The notes beneath the pieces are model-generated. The model did not search any database and was not told the origin of the DNA. It saw nothing but the letters and a program-made list of their open reading frames with translations. 29,516 nt of DNA from Candidatus Obscuribacterales bacterium (lineage in GTDB: Bacteria > Cyanobacteriota > Vampirovibrionia > Obscuribacterales > Obscuribacteraceae). The stretch lies in NCBI GenBank assembly GCA_021732245.1, contig JAKFVJ010000514.1, forward strand, positions 1 to 29,516, written 5' to 3'. Below, in pieces: positions 21,377-29,259 of the stretch (position 1 is the stretch's first letter; each line of letters begins with the position of its first letter). Position numbers and translations under genes: made by a program.

Positions 21377-22492
21377 TTGTCGGAAAAGTATCAGCTGAGA
21401 CAAAATGATAGTGCCTGCTTTGCTGTTGCAGTAGGTAGTTCATTCATCGTGGCAACGTTTATGTGCTTGCCTGATGCGATTGCGCTAATTCCTTCGGTGC
21501 CGGATTTCATTCACTGGATTGTGCGGGTGATTGGCTTGTGGCTTTCGGCAGCAATGCTTTGGACGATGGGATTGTTCATTGTTCTCAAAGTTGCGTTGTT
21601 GGTTGCCGGACCAATCGTTGTTGATAGTGCAGGGATTCGGCTGTCTCGATTTAGCAAGAAAATTCGTTGGAGTTGGATTGGCGCACTTGGTGTTGATAGT
21701 CTCGAGACTATTCGAGAAGTGTTTTTCATGAAAACGCCAGTTATGCGTCTGATGATTTACATGCCGAAGTATGAAGAGAAAGGTAAGTGGGTCAAAGGTG
21801 GTGCGCAAGTTGTTCCGTCTCTTTGGTTCACCAAGGAGCAATTCGAAGCACTTGTTTCATTCGCATCTAAAAAGGCGTTTGGAATTGCTCCTAATGGATT
21901 GCCGGTTTTAATTGGTCATTCTCCATTGCGTGAAGAAACCAGAGAGATAAATAAGCAAAAGAAGATTTTCAGAACTTTGTATTCGGCAGTTGTGGCAATT
22001 GGTATTGTTACTGTGTTGGGTAGAAATGCCATAGTCAATTACTCTTACAACGCTGGCAATCGAGCTGTGAGAAATGGGCAGTTGGAAGAGGCGATACAAG
22101 ACTATCGTACTGCCCTGACATTCAAACCTGCTTTTGCAATGGCATGGCATCAGTTAGGAACAATCTATTGGATTCAAAATAAGAAAAAAGATGCGGAAGA
22201 TGCCTGGAATCATGCCTTGGCGATGAGACCGGATTTGGTGGAGGCGAAAGTTGGTTTGTCTTATTTGTATAGTCAGCGAAATGAAAGCGACAAGGCGGAG
22301 AAACTCTTAGTCAATGCATTGCGATTGTCGCCGACATACGTGCCTGGTCACATTGCATTAGCCGAGCTCTATTTGCAAAAGAAGGACTATGGCAAGGCGA
22401 AGCAATCGGCTGAACTTGTTTTGCAAATGGACGCGAAAAATGGACATGCGAGTAAGCTGCTGGAACAAATTGCAAATGAGGCGCGCAAATGA
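21377..22492 (+). CDS. Membrane protein with PH-like middle region and C-terminal TPR repeats
   Basis: Two or three N-terminal membrane helices (about residues 13-38, 45-80) are followed by a cytosolic stretch (about 82-170: VVDSAGIRLSRFSKKIRWSW onward) that resembles bacterial PH-like domains. A further helix lies at about 197-215, then three tetratricopeptide repeats (about 225-365): GNRAVRNGQLEEAIQDYRTA, LGTIYWIQNKKKDAEDAW and LAELYLQKKDYGKAKQSAE. TPRs mediate protein assembly. The start is TTG with GAGGGAAG just upstream, and the length is 371 residues. The TGA overlaps the ATG of the next membrane gene (ATGA at 22489-22492), so the two products are probably made together and may form one complex. 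Confidence 0.8.
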   Translation: MSEKYQLRQNDSACFAVAVGSSFIVATFMCLPDAIALIPSVPDFIHWIVRVIGLWLSAAMLWTMGLFIVLKVALLVAGPIVVDSAGIRLSRFSKKIRWSWIGALGVDSLETIREVFFMKTPVMRLMIYMPKYEEKGKWVKGGAQVVPSLWFTKEQFEALVSFASKKAFGIAPNGLPVLIGHSPLREETREINKQKKIFRTLYSAVVAIGIVTVLGRNAIVNYSYNAGNRAVRNGQLEEAIQDYRTALTFKPAFAMAWHQLGTIYWIQNKKKDAEDAWNHALAMRPDLVEAKVGLSYLYSQRNESDKAEKLLVNALRLSPTYVPGHIALAELYLQKKDYGKAKQSAELVLQMDAKNGHASKLLEQIANEARK

Positions 22493-23010
22493 AGCGAACA
22501 ATCGCCGATATTTTTGCAAGTGTGACAACGGTGATCGTCTATATCGTGATGTCGACTTTGGTGATGGCGTGTGTATGGACGGCAATTGAAGCGATGCGTC
22601 AATTTGGTGTCTACAATCCACAAGTATTAGCTGATCAATTGCGTGCCGTAAAAATTGCAGAAGATGCTATGCGGACTTATGATCCTGGTTCCTTTCTTGG
22701 CCAAATTGAAAGCATGCTCAAGTGGTACAACCTGACTTTTATTGGTGCTGCTCGTTATGGTTCTGGATTGGGAATTTTCATAGGGGCTTACTTCGCGCTG
22801 GTCTCGTTAAGCAATCGAGTATTGGCCGCTAGAGTTGCAGCTGCATTAGTTGCCGGTAGCTTAGTTGGCGCACGCTTGTTTTTGATGGTGACGAGCGAGC
22901 CTAAGATGTTTATTGCCGGAGCATGTATTGGCGCAGGCTTGTTTGCCGGCGTGACAATTTGGAATAGTCGTCAGGAACACATCCCCGATCTGCTTCCGGA
23001 ATCTCAATAA
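22489..23010 (+). CDS. Small integral membrane protein of unknown function
   Basis: The 173-residue protein has an N-terminal helix (about 12-34), a polar middle (about 37-80, QLRAVKIAEDAMRTYDPGSF) and two or three C-terminal Gly/Ala-rich helices (about 84-155). It ends in a polar tail. I recognise no family. Its ATG overlaps the TPR gene stop by 4 bases, so translation is coupled, and a strong terminator hairpin follows directly. A helper subunit of the TPR protein is a reasonable inference from context only. Confidence 0.75.
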   Translation: MKRTIADIFASVTTVIVYIVMSTLVMACVWTAIEAMRQFGVYNPQVLADQLRAVKIAEDAMRTYDPGSFLGQIESMLKWYNLTFIGAARYGSGLGIFIGAYFALVSLSNRVLAARVAAALVAGSLVGARLFLMVTSEPKMFIAGACIGAGLFAGVTIWNSRQEHIPDLLPESQ

Positions 23011-23011
23011 G

Positions 23012-23047
23012 AAAGAGCGCCATCGCTTGTGGTCGATAGCGCTCTTT
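23012..23047. terminator. Bidirectional intrinsic terminator
   Basis: AAAGAGCGC (23012-23020) pairs with GCGCTCTTT (23039-23047); after one mismatch ATCG pairs with CGAT. A-rich on the left and T-rich on the right, it suits both convergent transcripts: the membrane gene pair (+) and rplY (-). Confidence 0.8.
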
Positions 23048-23073
23048 GGTTGTCTTTAAGAAGCTTGGCCAGA

Positions 23074-23727
23074 TTACTTGGCTGCTGGTGCTGCTTCTTT
23101 GGCTGCTGCCGGTGCGGCTGCTTCTGGAGCGGCTGCGCCAGCTGCTGCGGCTGCTGCTTTGGCTTCTTCTTCCGGAGTTGGAACAGCACGTGGTGTTACA
23201 ACTCTTACGACGATTTCATCGGCTGGATTGAGGATCTTGATCTTGTTCGAGACCGACAACTCAGAGAAGTGGATACCGTGATCGAGTTGCTCGATGAGAG
23301 ACAAGTCGACTTCGATGAAGTCAGGAATGTCTGATGGGAAGCACTCGATTTCGGCTTCTTGGTAGTTCTCTTGCAAGAGACCGCCAAGACCTACGGCCGG
23401 CGAAGTACCAACAAACTTCAACGGTACTTGTACCGTCAACTTACGATCGTTGCTTACGCGGTAGAACTCGATGTTCAACACTTGGGCTGTCGTTGCCTTG
23501 CGCTGCACATTACGAATGATGGCGTTGACTGGTTTGTCTTGACCGGTCAATTCGATGATGTGCGAATAAGCTGCGTGTGGCAAGCGTGAGAATTCTTTGC
23601 TGTCAATCTGCACGGATTCCGAATCGATGCCTGGACCATAAATGGTGGCAGGAATCTTTCCATCGCGACGAGTGGCGATGGGATTCTTTGTGTGACGTGA
23701 CTCAAGCTTGAGCTTGAATTTTTCCAT
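23074..23727 (-). CDS. rplY: 50S ribosomal protein bL25 (CTC/TL5 form)
   Basis: bL25 binds 5S rRNA in the large subunit. The 217 residues comprise the N-terminal L25 domain (KLKLESR, GKIPATIYGPG, HIIELTGQDKPVNAIIRNVQ), the C-terminal TL5 beta domain (VPLKFVGTSPAVGLGGLLQE, ECFPSDIPDFIEVDLS, DEIVVRVVTPRAV) and an Ala/Pro/Glu-rich tail of about 35 residues typical of longer CTC forms. GGAG lies 8 bases before the ATG. The gene is downstream of tRNA-Gln, and the 125 bp between them hold three hairpins. Confidence 0.95.
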   Translation of the reverse strand: MEKFKLKLESRHTKNPIATRRDGKIPATIYGPGIDSESVQIDSKEFSRLPHAAYSHIIELTGQDKPVNAIIRNVQRKATTAQVLNIEFYRVSNDRKLTVQVPLKFVGTSPAVGLGGLLQENYQEAEIECFPSDIPDFIEVDLSLIEQLDHGIHFSELSVSNKIKILNPADEIVVRVVTPRAVPTPEEEAKAAAAAAGAAAPEAAAPAAAKEAAPAAK

Positions 23728-23744
23728 TGTCTTAGCTCCTGTTT

Positions 23745-23844
23745 TCCGCTATGCAGCGGATTGTTCATCACAACCCTTGCTTCGCTTCTTGCATTCTGAT
23801 GCAAGAGGAAGCTTTCATTTCTGGTTCGGATTGGAAACCAGAAA
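23745..23844 (-). promoter_or_regulatory. Three-hairpin leader between tRNA-Gln and rplY
   Basis: Three perfect inverted repeats follow each other: TCCGCT-ATGC-AGCGGA (23745-23760), CTTGCAT-TCTG-ATGCAAG (23788-23805), and TTTCTGGTT/AACCAGAAA with a 9-base loop (23818-23844). None is followed by a T-run on the minus strand. The position directly before the rplY ribosome site suggests a processed tRNA-mRNA leader or a ribosomal-protein autoregulatory leader. Confidence 0.5.
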
Positions 23845-23851
23845 GACGAAC

Positions 23852-23923
23852 CTGGGGCGAAAGGATTCGAACCTCTGAGTGCCTGGACCAAAACCAGGTG
23901 CCTTACCACTTGGCGACGCCCCA
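23852..23923 (-). tRNA. trnQ: tRNA-Gln (anticodon TTG)
   Basis: A full cloverleaf reads on the minus strand: acceptor TGGGGCG/CGCCCCA with discriminator G, D stem GCC/GGC, anticodon stem CCTGG/CCAGG around the loop TTTTGGT (anticodon TTG at 34-36), a short variable loop CACTC, and T arm AGAGG-TTCGAAT-CCTTT. The length is 72 bases and the CCA is not encoded. The sequence closely resembles cyanobacterial-type tRNA-Gln. Confidence 0.95.
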
Positions 23924-23983
23924 GTAAGGCGAAGAGAGATCTTAGCATAAGGCTGCCAATAGTGGCCTAGTCTGGATCTCAGC

Positions 23984-25675
23984 CTAACGCGGTCTAATTT
24001 GGGCAGCCTGGTCGATGAGACTTTGGGCAAAGGCTAAAGCTGTGGTTTCGTCCTCTTTTCCGGAGGCCATGGCGGCTAGGGATTTGAGACGTTTTTCGTC
24101 GTTAAGAATCTCAACATGTACAGAAGTCTTGTCCTTAGTCTGTTGCTTCGAGACGAGGACATGGGTATTAGCCACCGAGGCGATAATCGGCTGGTGGGTT
24201 ATACAAAGGATTTGGTGGGAAGCCGCTAGGGCAGCCAGTTTGTCCCGCATGGCTTGCAAGACCCTGCCGGAAAGCCCGGTGTCTATTTCGTCAAATATGA
24301 CGCAGGAGACCTCGTCAGCGGCAGCCAGACGGGCTTTAATGGCTAGCATTACCCGAGAAAGCTCCCCGCCGGAGGCTATTTTGGCGACCGGCATCAGTGG
24401 CTGACCTGGGTTAGGGGCAATCATGAACTCGACTTTGTCGGTGCCCGATGGACCAACATTAGCGGGAGTAAATGAAGCCTCGAATTGGCAGCGCTCCATG
24501 CCCATTTCCTGTAAGTCGGAAAGGATGGCGGCGGTAAAAGATTTGGCTATGGCTTGACGCTTGGTGGACAGTTCGGAGCAAGTCTTATTCAGCTCGCGGT
24601 CTAATTTGGCAATTTCCGCGTTCATTTGATCAAGCGTTGCATCGGAATTTTCCAGACGATCAATTTCCGTTTGCAATTCATCGCGTTTGGCAATTGCTTC
24701 TGTAAGCGATGGTCCGTATTTGCGTTTGATTGTTGTAAGAACACCAAGGCGTGATTCTATTGAAGCGAGGTGTTCGGGATCAGTATCGAGTGTGTCTCTG
24801 TAGCGACGCAAATCGCGACCGGCTTCTTCAATGAGATCTAGAGATGAACTAAGTGGTTCAATTACTGATGAAAGCTCAGGATCCAAATCCGCAGCTTGCT
24901 TAACTTCAGAAATGGCTTTTTGTAAGAGATCGATAATCGGACTACCATCTTCCGATTCCGATCCTTTTATATAACCGTATGCGTTGCTGACAGCGCCGTC
25001 TAGGTCGGCGACATTGGCTAGGATGCGGCATTGGCTTTCCAGCTTCTCGTCTTCGTCAGCAGTCGTAAGAGCTGCTTCGATTAATTCGGCGAGTTGAAAG
25101 CGAGCAAAATCAATACGCTTTTCACGCTCGGCATTGCTTAGTGTTTGCTCTTCCAGACTTTCTTTTAAATCTTTCCAGCGAGTATAGAGCGTCTTTACTT
25201 TGTCTTGGACTTGCTGATGTTTCGTATCACCCAAAGCATCCAACATGGCGAGTTGATATTGTGGCAACATAAGAGTTCTTGCTTCGTGCTGCGCATGCAA
25301 AGTCAGAAGATACTGTTTGAGCTCTTGCAATATCGAAGAATTGACAGGTGTGCCGTTGACGCGACTGCGCGATCCTGTCTTGTTTATTTCTCGATAGACA
25401 ATAAGCTCAGCGACGTCCTCATCAACAAGTTCGTTTGCTTTCAGCCAAGCGGATACTTGTGGGCTTGATTTAAATGTAGCCTCTATCGTTGCTTTCTCGG
25501 CGCCATTGCGAATTAGGTTTGGACCAGCCTTGGCACCCAGGACAGCGCTTAAGGCATCAATGATGATTGATTTACCGGCACCGGTCTCACCTGTTAGGAC
25601 GTTCAATCCAGCGCTGAAGTCCACGCTGATGTGTTCTATCAACGCAAAATCCCGAATATCAAGAGTCTTGAGCAT
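23984..25675 (-). CDS. recN: DNA repair protein RecN
   Basis: RecN is an SMC-like ATPase that acts early in double-strand-break repair. The 563-residue protein shows the Walker A motif GETGAGKSIIIDAL (about 29-42), preceded by LKTLDIRDFALIEHISVDF, a central coiled-coil region (about 150-370), the ABC signature ASGGELSRVMLAIK, and Walker B CVIFDEIDTGLSGRV with a D-loop and ILCITHQPIIAS. The ATG at 25675 has GGAG 9 bases upstream; a TTG at 25693 in the same frame is less likely. It is followed by tRNA-Gln and rplY on the same strand. Confidence 0.96.
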   Translation of the reverse strand: MLKTLDIRDFALIEHISVDFSAGLNVLTGETGAGKSIIIDALSAVLGAKAGPNLIRNGAEKATIEATFKSSPQVSAWLKANELVDEDVAELIVYREINKTGSRSRVNGTPVNSSILQELKQYLLTLHAQHEARTLMLPQYQLAMLDALGDTKHQQVQDKVKTLYTRWKDLKESLEEQTLSNAEREKRIDFARFQLAELIEAALTTADEDEKLESQCRILANVADLDGAVSNAYGYIKGSESEDGSPIIDLLQKAISEVKQAADLDPELSSVIEPLSSSLDLIEEAGRDLRRYRDTLDTDPEHLASIESRLGVLTTIKRKYGPSLTEAIAKRDELQTEIDRLENSDATLDQMNAEIAKLDRELNKTCSELSTKRQAIAKSFTAAILSDLQEMGMERCQFEASFTPANVGPSGTDKVEFMIAPNPGQPLMPVAKIASGGELSRVMLAIKARLAAADEVSCVIFDEIDTGLSGRVLQAMRDKLAALAASHQILCITHQPIIASVANTHVLVSKQQTKDKTSVHVEILNDEKRLKSLAAMASGKEDETTALAFAQSLIDQAAQIRPR

Positions 25676-25756
25676 GGTGAGCGTCTCCGCCAAGAGATCC
25701 GCCCAATATCATAGCCTGATATATCGTGGTCTTGAAAGTTAATTAGATGAAGCGAA

Positions 25757-26848
25757 CTAGCTGTTGCCAGCAGCTACCGGAGCCTTGAGGCTGGCGATGC
25801 TTACTTGGGCAGCCATTTGCTTGGCTACGTTGAGAAATGCTTGCGAGACTGGGTGGTTGATATCCAGTGATGTGATAGGCATTCCGTTGTCGCCACCTTC
25901 TCTGACAGCTATATCGAGCGGTACTTCGCCTAAGAATGGTACGCCTACTTCTTCAGCGAGTGCTTTGCCGCCGCCGTGATTGAAGATGTCGGTGCGACCT
26001 TCGCAGTGTGGGCAGTGGAAGTAGCTCATGTTTTCAACGAAGCCCAAGACTGGGATTTGCATTTGTTGGAACATGGCTAAGCCTTTGCGTCCATCAAGTA
26101 ATGCAATGTCTTGCGGTGTTGTGACAATGACACCACCGGTTAGGTTTGTAGCTTGGCTGATGCTCAATTGCGCATCGCCCGTGCCCGGTGGCAAGTCGAC
26201 TAATAAGTAGTCTAGTTCGCCCCACTCAACGTCACGTAAAAATTGACGAATGGCTTTGTCGAGCATTGGACCACGCCAAATAATTGGTGTGTCTTTCGAG
26301 ACGAAAAATGCCATTGAAATGCATTTGATACCGTGCTTTTCGGCAGGCATAATTCTGTTGTTGCGACCTTGTGGTTCGTAACCATCTAGTCCCATCATGG
26401 CAGGAATATTTGGTGCTGTGATGTCTGCGTCAAGAATGCCGACTTTAGCGCCGAGGTGAGTAAGCGCGGAAGCTAGGTTCAACGTTACTGTTGATTTGCC
26501 GACGCCGCCTTTGCCTGATGTGATGGCAATGATTTGTTTGATGCCTTCAACTGGCTCGCGACCTTGTACTTTGCGTCCAGATGCAACTGATGCGGTGGAT
26601 TCCATTTCCACTTCTTGAACGCCGTCTAGTTTGAGTAAAGCTTCACGGCAGTCGTGCTCGATTTTCTCTTTCAACGGGCAAGCCGGTGTTGTCAGGGTTA
26701 GCTTGAAGAACACCTTTGGTAGGTTGATTTTGATATCAGAGACCATATTGAGGGTGACGATATCTATGTGCAAATCCGGGTCTTCGACCTTGCGGAGTGC
26801 GTTGAGGATATCCTCTTCTTTCAGTCCCTTGTTTTTGTTGCCAAACAT
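25757..26848 (-). CDS. mrp: Mrp/ApbC/NBP35-family Fe-S carrier P-loop ATPase
   Basis: An N-terminal MIP18 (DUF59) domain (about 10-90, with EDPDLHIDIVTLNMV and the TTPACPLK Cys motif) is fused to a ParA/MinD-like ATPase. The deviant Walker A is SGKGGVGKST (111-120), followed by ILDADITAPNIPAMMG, LLVDLPPGTGD and the Fe-S ligand pair C279-x2-C282 in YFHCPHCEGR. At 363 residues it is the common bacterial form that carries Fe-S clusters to apoproteins. It has no close partner gene, and the intergenic gap upstream (26849-27141) is shared with a divergent GT20 gene. The 80 bp to recN are on the same strand. Confidence 0.95.
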   Translation of the reverse strand: MFGNKNKGLKEEDILNALRKVEDPDLHIDIVTLNMVSDIKINLPKVFFKLTLTTPACPLKEKIEHDCREALLKLDGVQEVEMESTASVASGRKVQGREPVEGIKQIIAITSGKGGVGKSTVTLNLASALTHLGAKVGILDADITAPNIPAMMGLDGYEPQGRNNRIMPAEKHGIKCISMAFFVSKDTPIIWRGPMLDKAIRQFLRDVEWGELDYLLVDLPPGTGDAQLSISQATNLTGGVIVTTPQDIALLDGRKGLAMFQQMQIPVLGFVENMSYFHCPHCEGRTDIFNHGGGKALAEEVGVPFLGEVPLDIAVREGGDNGMPITSLDINHPVSQAFLNVAKQMAAQVSIASLKAPVAAGNS

Positions 26849-27141
26849 AGTGTTCCGCCTGCCTTTAAACGCGTTAATCTCATGAGTTCCAATGCAGAAT
26901 CATATTATTGATCAACTCAATAGAGCCCGTTCATAACATAAACTTCTCAAACCGAAATTCCAGAAACTTGACTCCATCTTCATGATAGCTCTTCAGTGGC
27001 AATTGTACGCACTTTGTCGTTATCAGTTTGCACTCCAATACTTATTACTAAATAGTTAAATTTGCCTCTTGGCGAGAAACAAACATTAGACCCGAGCATC
27101 TAACTCGCGAAGCGTCTGTCAGATTCGTATGGAGAATCGCC
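26849..27141. other. Divergent intergenic region, mrp (-) and GT20 gene (+)
   Basis: There is no coding frame in about 290 bp. Towards the GT20 gene, TTGTCG (near 27015) and AATACT after a 17-base spacer form a weak promoter candidate, and ATGGAGAATCGCC supplies GGAG before the ATG. On the other strand, AT-rich sequence around 26905-26925 may hold the mrp promoter, but no box pair is convincing. Confidence 0.4.
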
Positions 27142-28491
27142 ATGAACATCGTTTCTTATAGGGGACCCGGCATGGCCGGCGGGTTATCCAATGCCATGAC
27201 GAAGGTTTGGGAGAAGGACGAAAATAATGGAAACTGGTGGTTTGTTTCAGATAATGCTCTTTCCGTTTCTAGAGGGAAAGACAGCAAATCTGAAACCCTC
27301 GCTGTGGTTGATCAAGACATAGTCAATGGTCACTACAGGTACTGCAACGACTTTTTGTGGCCGGTCATGCACGATCTGTCCGCCTATGCGACATATCGTA
27401 TGGAAGATCGCAAACACTACAAAGCCTTCAATCGCTTGTTTGCACCGGCAATAATAAAAACATCGGCAAATGAATTGCAGCAAGGTTGTTTTATTCACGA
27501 CTACCAATTGGCTGGAATGCCGATGCTTCTAAAGCAAGATGGACACGCGTCGGCATTGTTTTGGCATATTCCTTGGCCGAAGAACGTTGAGGAGCATCAA
27601 GTGTTGGCGATCGTCGACATTGTTCGTCCGATGCTTTATGCCGACATCATTGGTTTTCACACGCAAGAATACGTCGACAATTTCATCGCCTTCGTTGAGC
27701 AAAACGTCACCGACTATAAAGGTGATTTGCGTAAGAAGGTTGTTGCCGCACCGCTAGGGATTGATTACGATCTCTGGTCGGGACTTGCCGACAAACAAGA
27801 AAAAGAATTCCTTCAGGTTCTTATAGGGAAAACCCCTATGGTTTTATCGGTTGACCGAGCAGATTTCACAAAGGGTGTCAGCAACCGCATGCAAGCTATA
27901 GATTTGTTTTTTCGCACGCATCCGCAGTGGAAAGAAAAAGTTCGATTCCTTCAGGTATGCGGAAGAACTCGAGCCGGCATTGACGTATTTGATAAGTATT
28001 GGGTGGAATGCCGTCAGCTTTCGCGCTGCGTGAACAATGAATGGCAAAGTGAGGATTGGCGTCCAATCACCTGGTTGGATCAGCCATTGAACAGCGGTGA
28101 TTTGTCGATGCTTTATAGAAATGCAAATGTGATGCTGGTAAATCCATTAAGAGATGGATTGAATCTTACTGCTAAAGAATACGTTGCGTGTCAGAAAGAT
28201 GAGCCCGGAGTATTGGCGCTTTCATCTGGTGCCGGTGCATGGGCAGAATTAGCAGATGGTTGTGTGCCTGTTGATCCACGCCAACCAGGACAAATGGCAG
28301 ACGCGATAAATGTTGCTTTGAGCATGAGCAAAGTTGAAAGAGACATGCGCATGCAATTGCTGACAAAGTCAGTTCGCGGTAATACGCTGGAAAACTGGTG
28401 GCAGAAATTTACGCTACTGCTTGCTGATAAAGCTGCTGCAGCACATAAATATAGTAGTGGCAAATCTTATTATGTAGAGTTGGCAGGGTAG
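27142..28491 (+). CDS. GT20-family glycosyltransferase, trehalose-6-phosphate synthase (OtsA)-like
   Basis: GT20 enzymes join a nucleotide-sugar glucose to a sugar phosphate to make trehalose-6-phosphate or glucosylglycerol-phosphate. The 449 residues contain the family motifs CFIHDYQLAGMP (H119), ALFWHIPWP, APLGIDYDLW, the donor-phosphate-binding R239/K244 of SVDRADFTKGVSNR, and NPLRDGLNLTAKEYVA (D338). The N-terminal loop is MNIVSYRGPGMAGGLSNAM, unlike the usual VVSNRLP opening, but the GGL remains. Trehalose versus glucosylglycerol cannot be decided; no otsB-like phosphatase is next to it. GGAG precedes the ATG. A DUF2383 protein and a sigma factor follow, consistent with an osmotic or general stress role. 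Confidence 0.85.
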   Translation: MNIVSYRGPGMAGGLSNAMTKVWEKDENNGNWWFVSDNALSVSRGKDSKSETLAVVDQDIVNGHYRYCNDFLWPVMHDLSAYATYRMEDRKHYKAFNRLFAPAIIKTSANELQQGCFIHDYQLAGMPMLLKQDGHASALFWHIPWPKNVEEHQVLAIVDIVRPMLYADIIGFHTQEYVDNFIAFVEQNVTDYKGDLRKKVVAAPLGIDYDLWSGLADKQEKEFLQVLIGKTPMVLSVDRADFTKGVSNRMQAIDLFFRTHPQWKEKVRFLQVCGRTRAGIDVFDKYWVECRQLSRCVNNEWQSEDWRPITWLDQPLNSGDLSMLYRNANVMLVNPLRDGLNLTAKEYVACQKDEPGVLALSSGAGAWAELADGCVPVDPRQPGQMADAINVALSMSKVERDMRMQLLTKSVRGNTLENWWQKFTLLLADKAAAAHKYSSGKSYYVELAG

Positions 28492-28701
28492 TCTGTGTTG
28501 GTGCTACCACCATAAACCTTATATGGTAACCCTAGTCAAAGTTAAGGGATATGGTTCAAATGCTTGCCACCACTTGATAAAGTGGCAAACTTGATTTTAG
28601 AGGCTACGTTGGGAGAACGAATATCTGCCCAACATCTTTATTCGAGAGACCATTTTCCAACACGCTTGTTGGAAAGCAGATATAAAAAAGAGGATAGGGA
28701 A
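28492..28701 (+). other. Intergenic gap with short hairpin after the GT20 gene
   Basis: ACCATA (28509-28514) and TATGGT (28522-28527) form a 6-bp stem, but no T-run follows, so it is at best a weak terminator. The remaining 170 bp show no clear promoter. A frame open from a TTG at 28564 into the next gene is not supported as coding. Confidence 0.35.
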
Positions 28702-29169
28702 ATGAGCCAGGTTACTAGAGACATTTTGCAAAAGAATTTGCGTGGCGGTGAAGTATCCGCTCTGAATTCTCTCTTGTGTGGAGAGATTTCTGCAGTAGAA
28801 ACTTACAATCAAGCCATTCAAAAAGTAAAAGACATAAGTCTAATTTCTACGTTGGAAGATTGCCGCAATTCGCACGCGATTAGAGTGGCAAGACTGAAGG
28901 AACGTATTGCTGAACTCGGTGCTATGAGCAGCGATGATTCAGGGCTATGGGGCGCAATGACAGGGCTCGTGGAAGGGACCGCAGCTCTGTTTGGTGATCG
29001 AGCGGTCGTTGCTGTTCTAGCAGGAGGCGAGGAATACGGGACGCAACAGTATAACGACAATATTGAACAACTAGATATGGATTCAAGAAAAGTGGTACGC
29101 AAAGAGTTATTGCCTGCACAAAAGGCTACACAACATCTTGCAAGCCGTTTGAATTCAACAGTCCACTAA
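28702..29169 (+). CDS. DUF2383 (PA2169-type) ferritin-like four-helix protein
   Basis: The 155-residue protein looks all-helical. The segment LNSLLCGEISAVETYNQAIQ followed by HAIRVARLKERIAELG, and later AVLAGGEEYGTQQYND, matches the pattern of the DUF2383 ferritin-like family, with Glu and Glu-x2-His-type positions that could bind a di-metal centre. The cellular role is unknown; relatives are often stress-induced. The ATG at 28702 is chosen because GAGGATAGGGAA precedes it; the TTG at 28564 would add 46 residues with no resemblance to the family. It lies between the GT20 gene and a sigma factor. Confidence 0.8.
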   Translation: MSQVTRDILQKNLRGGEVSALNSLLCGEISAVETYNQAIQKVKDISLISTLEDCRNSHAIRVARLKERIAELGAMSSDDSGLWGAMTGLVEGTAALFGDRAVVAVLAGGEEYGTQQYNDNIEQLDMDSRKVVRKELLPAQKATQHLASRLNSTVH

Positions 29170-29259
29170 TTAAATTGAATAAGTGTAGATGCAAGTTGAT
29201 AGGGTGCTTGCAGCTTACCGTACCCGCACTAGACCCATGTATTTGGAGGCAACACAATT

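Noticed and set aside
23078..23281. Ala-rich open frame antisense to rplY
   Set aside because: It is the mirror of the Ala-coding tail of bL25, a known source of spurious frames.
23745..23844. CRISPR-like array or tRNA cluster in the rplY leader
   Set aside because: The three hairpins differ in sequence and are not direct repeats; no second cloverleaf is formed.
28564..28701. 46-residue N-terminal extension of the DUF2383 protein from a TTG
   Set aside because: No ribosome site, no family resemblance, and a better ATG with GAGGA at 28702.
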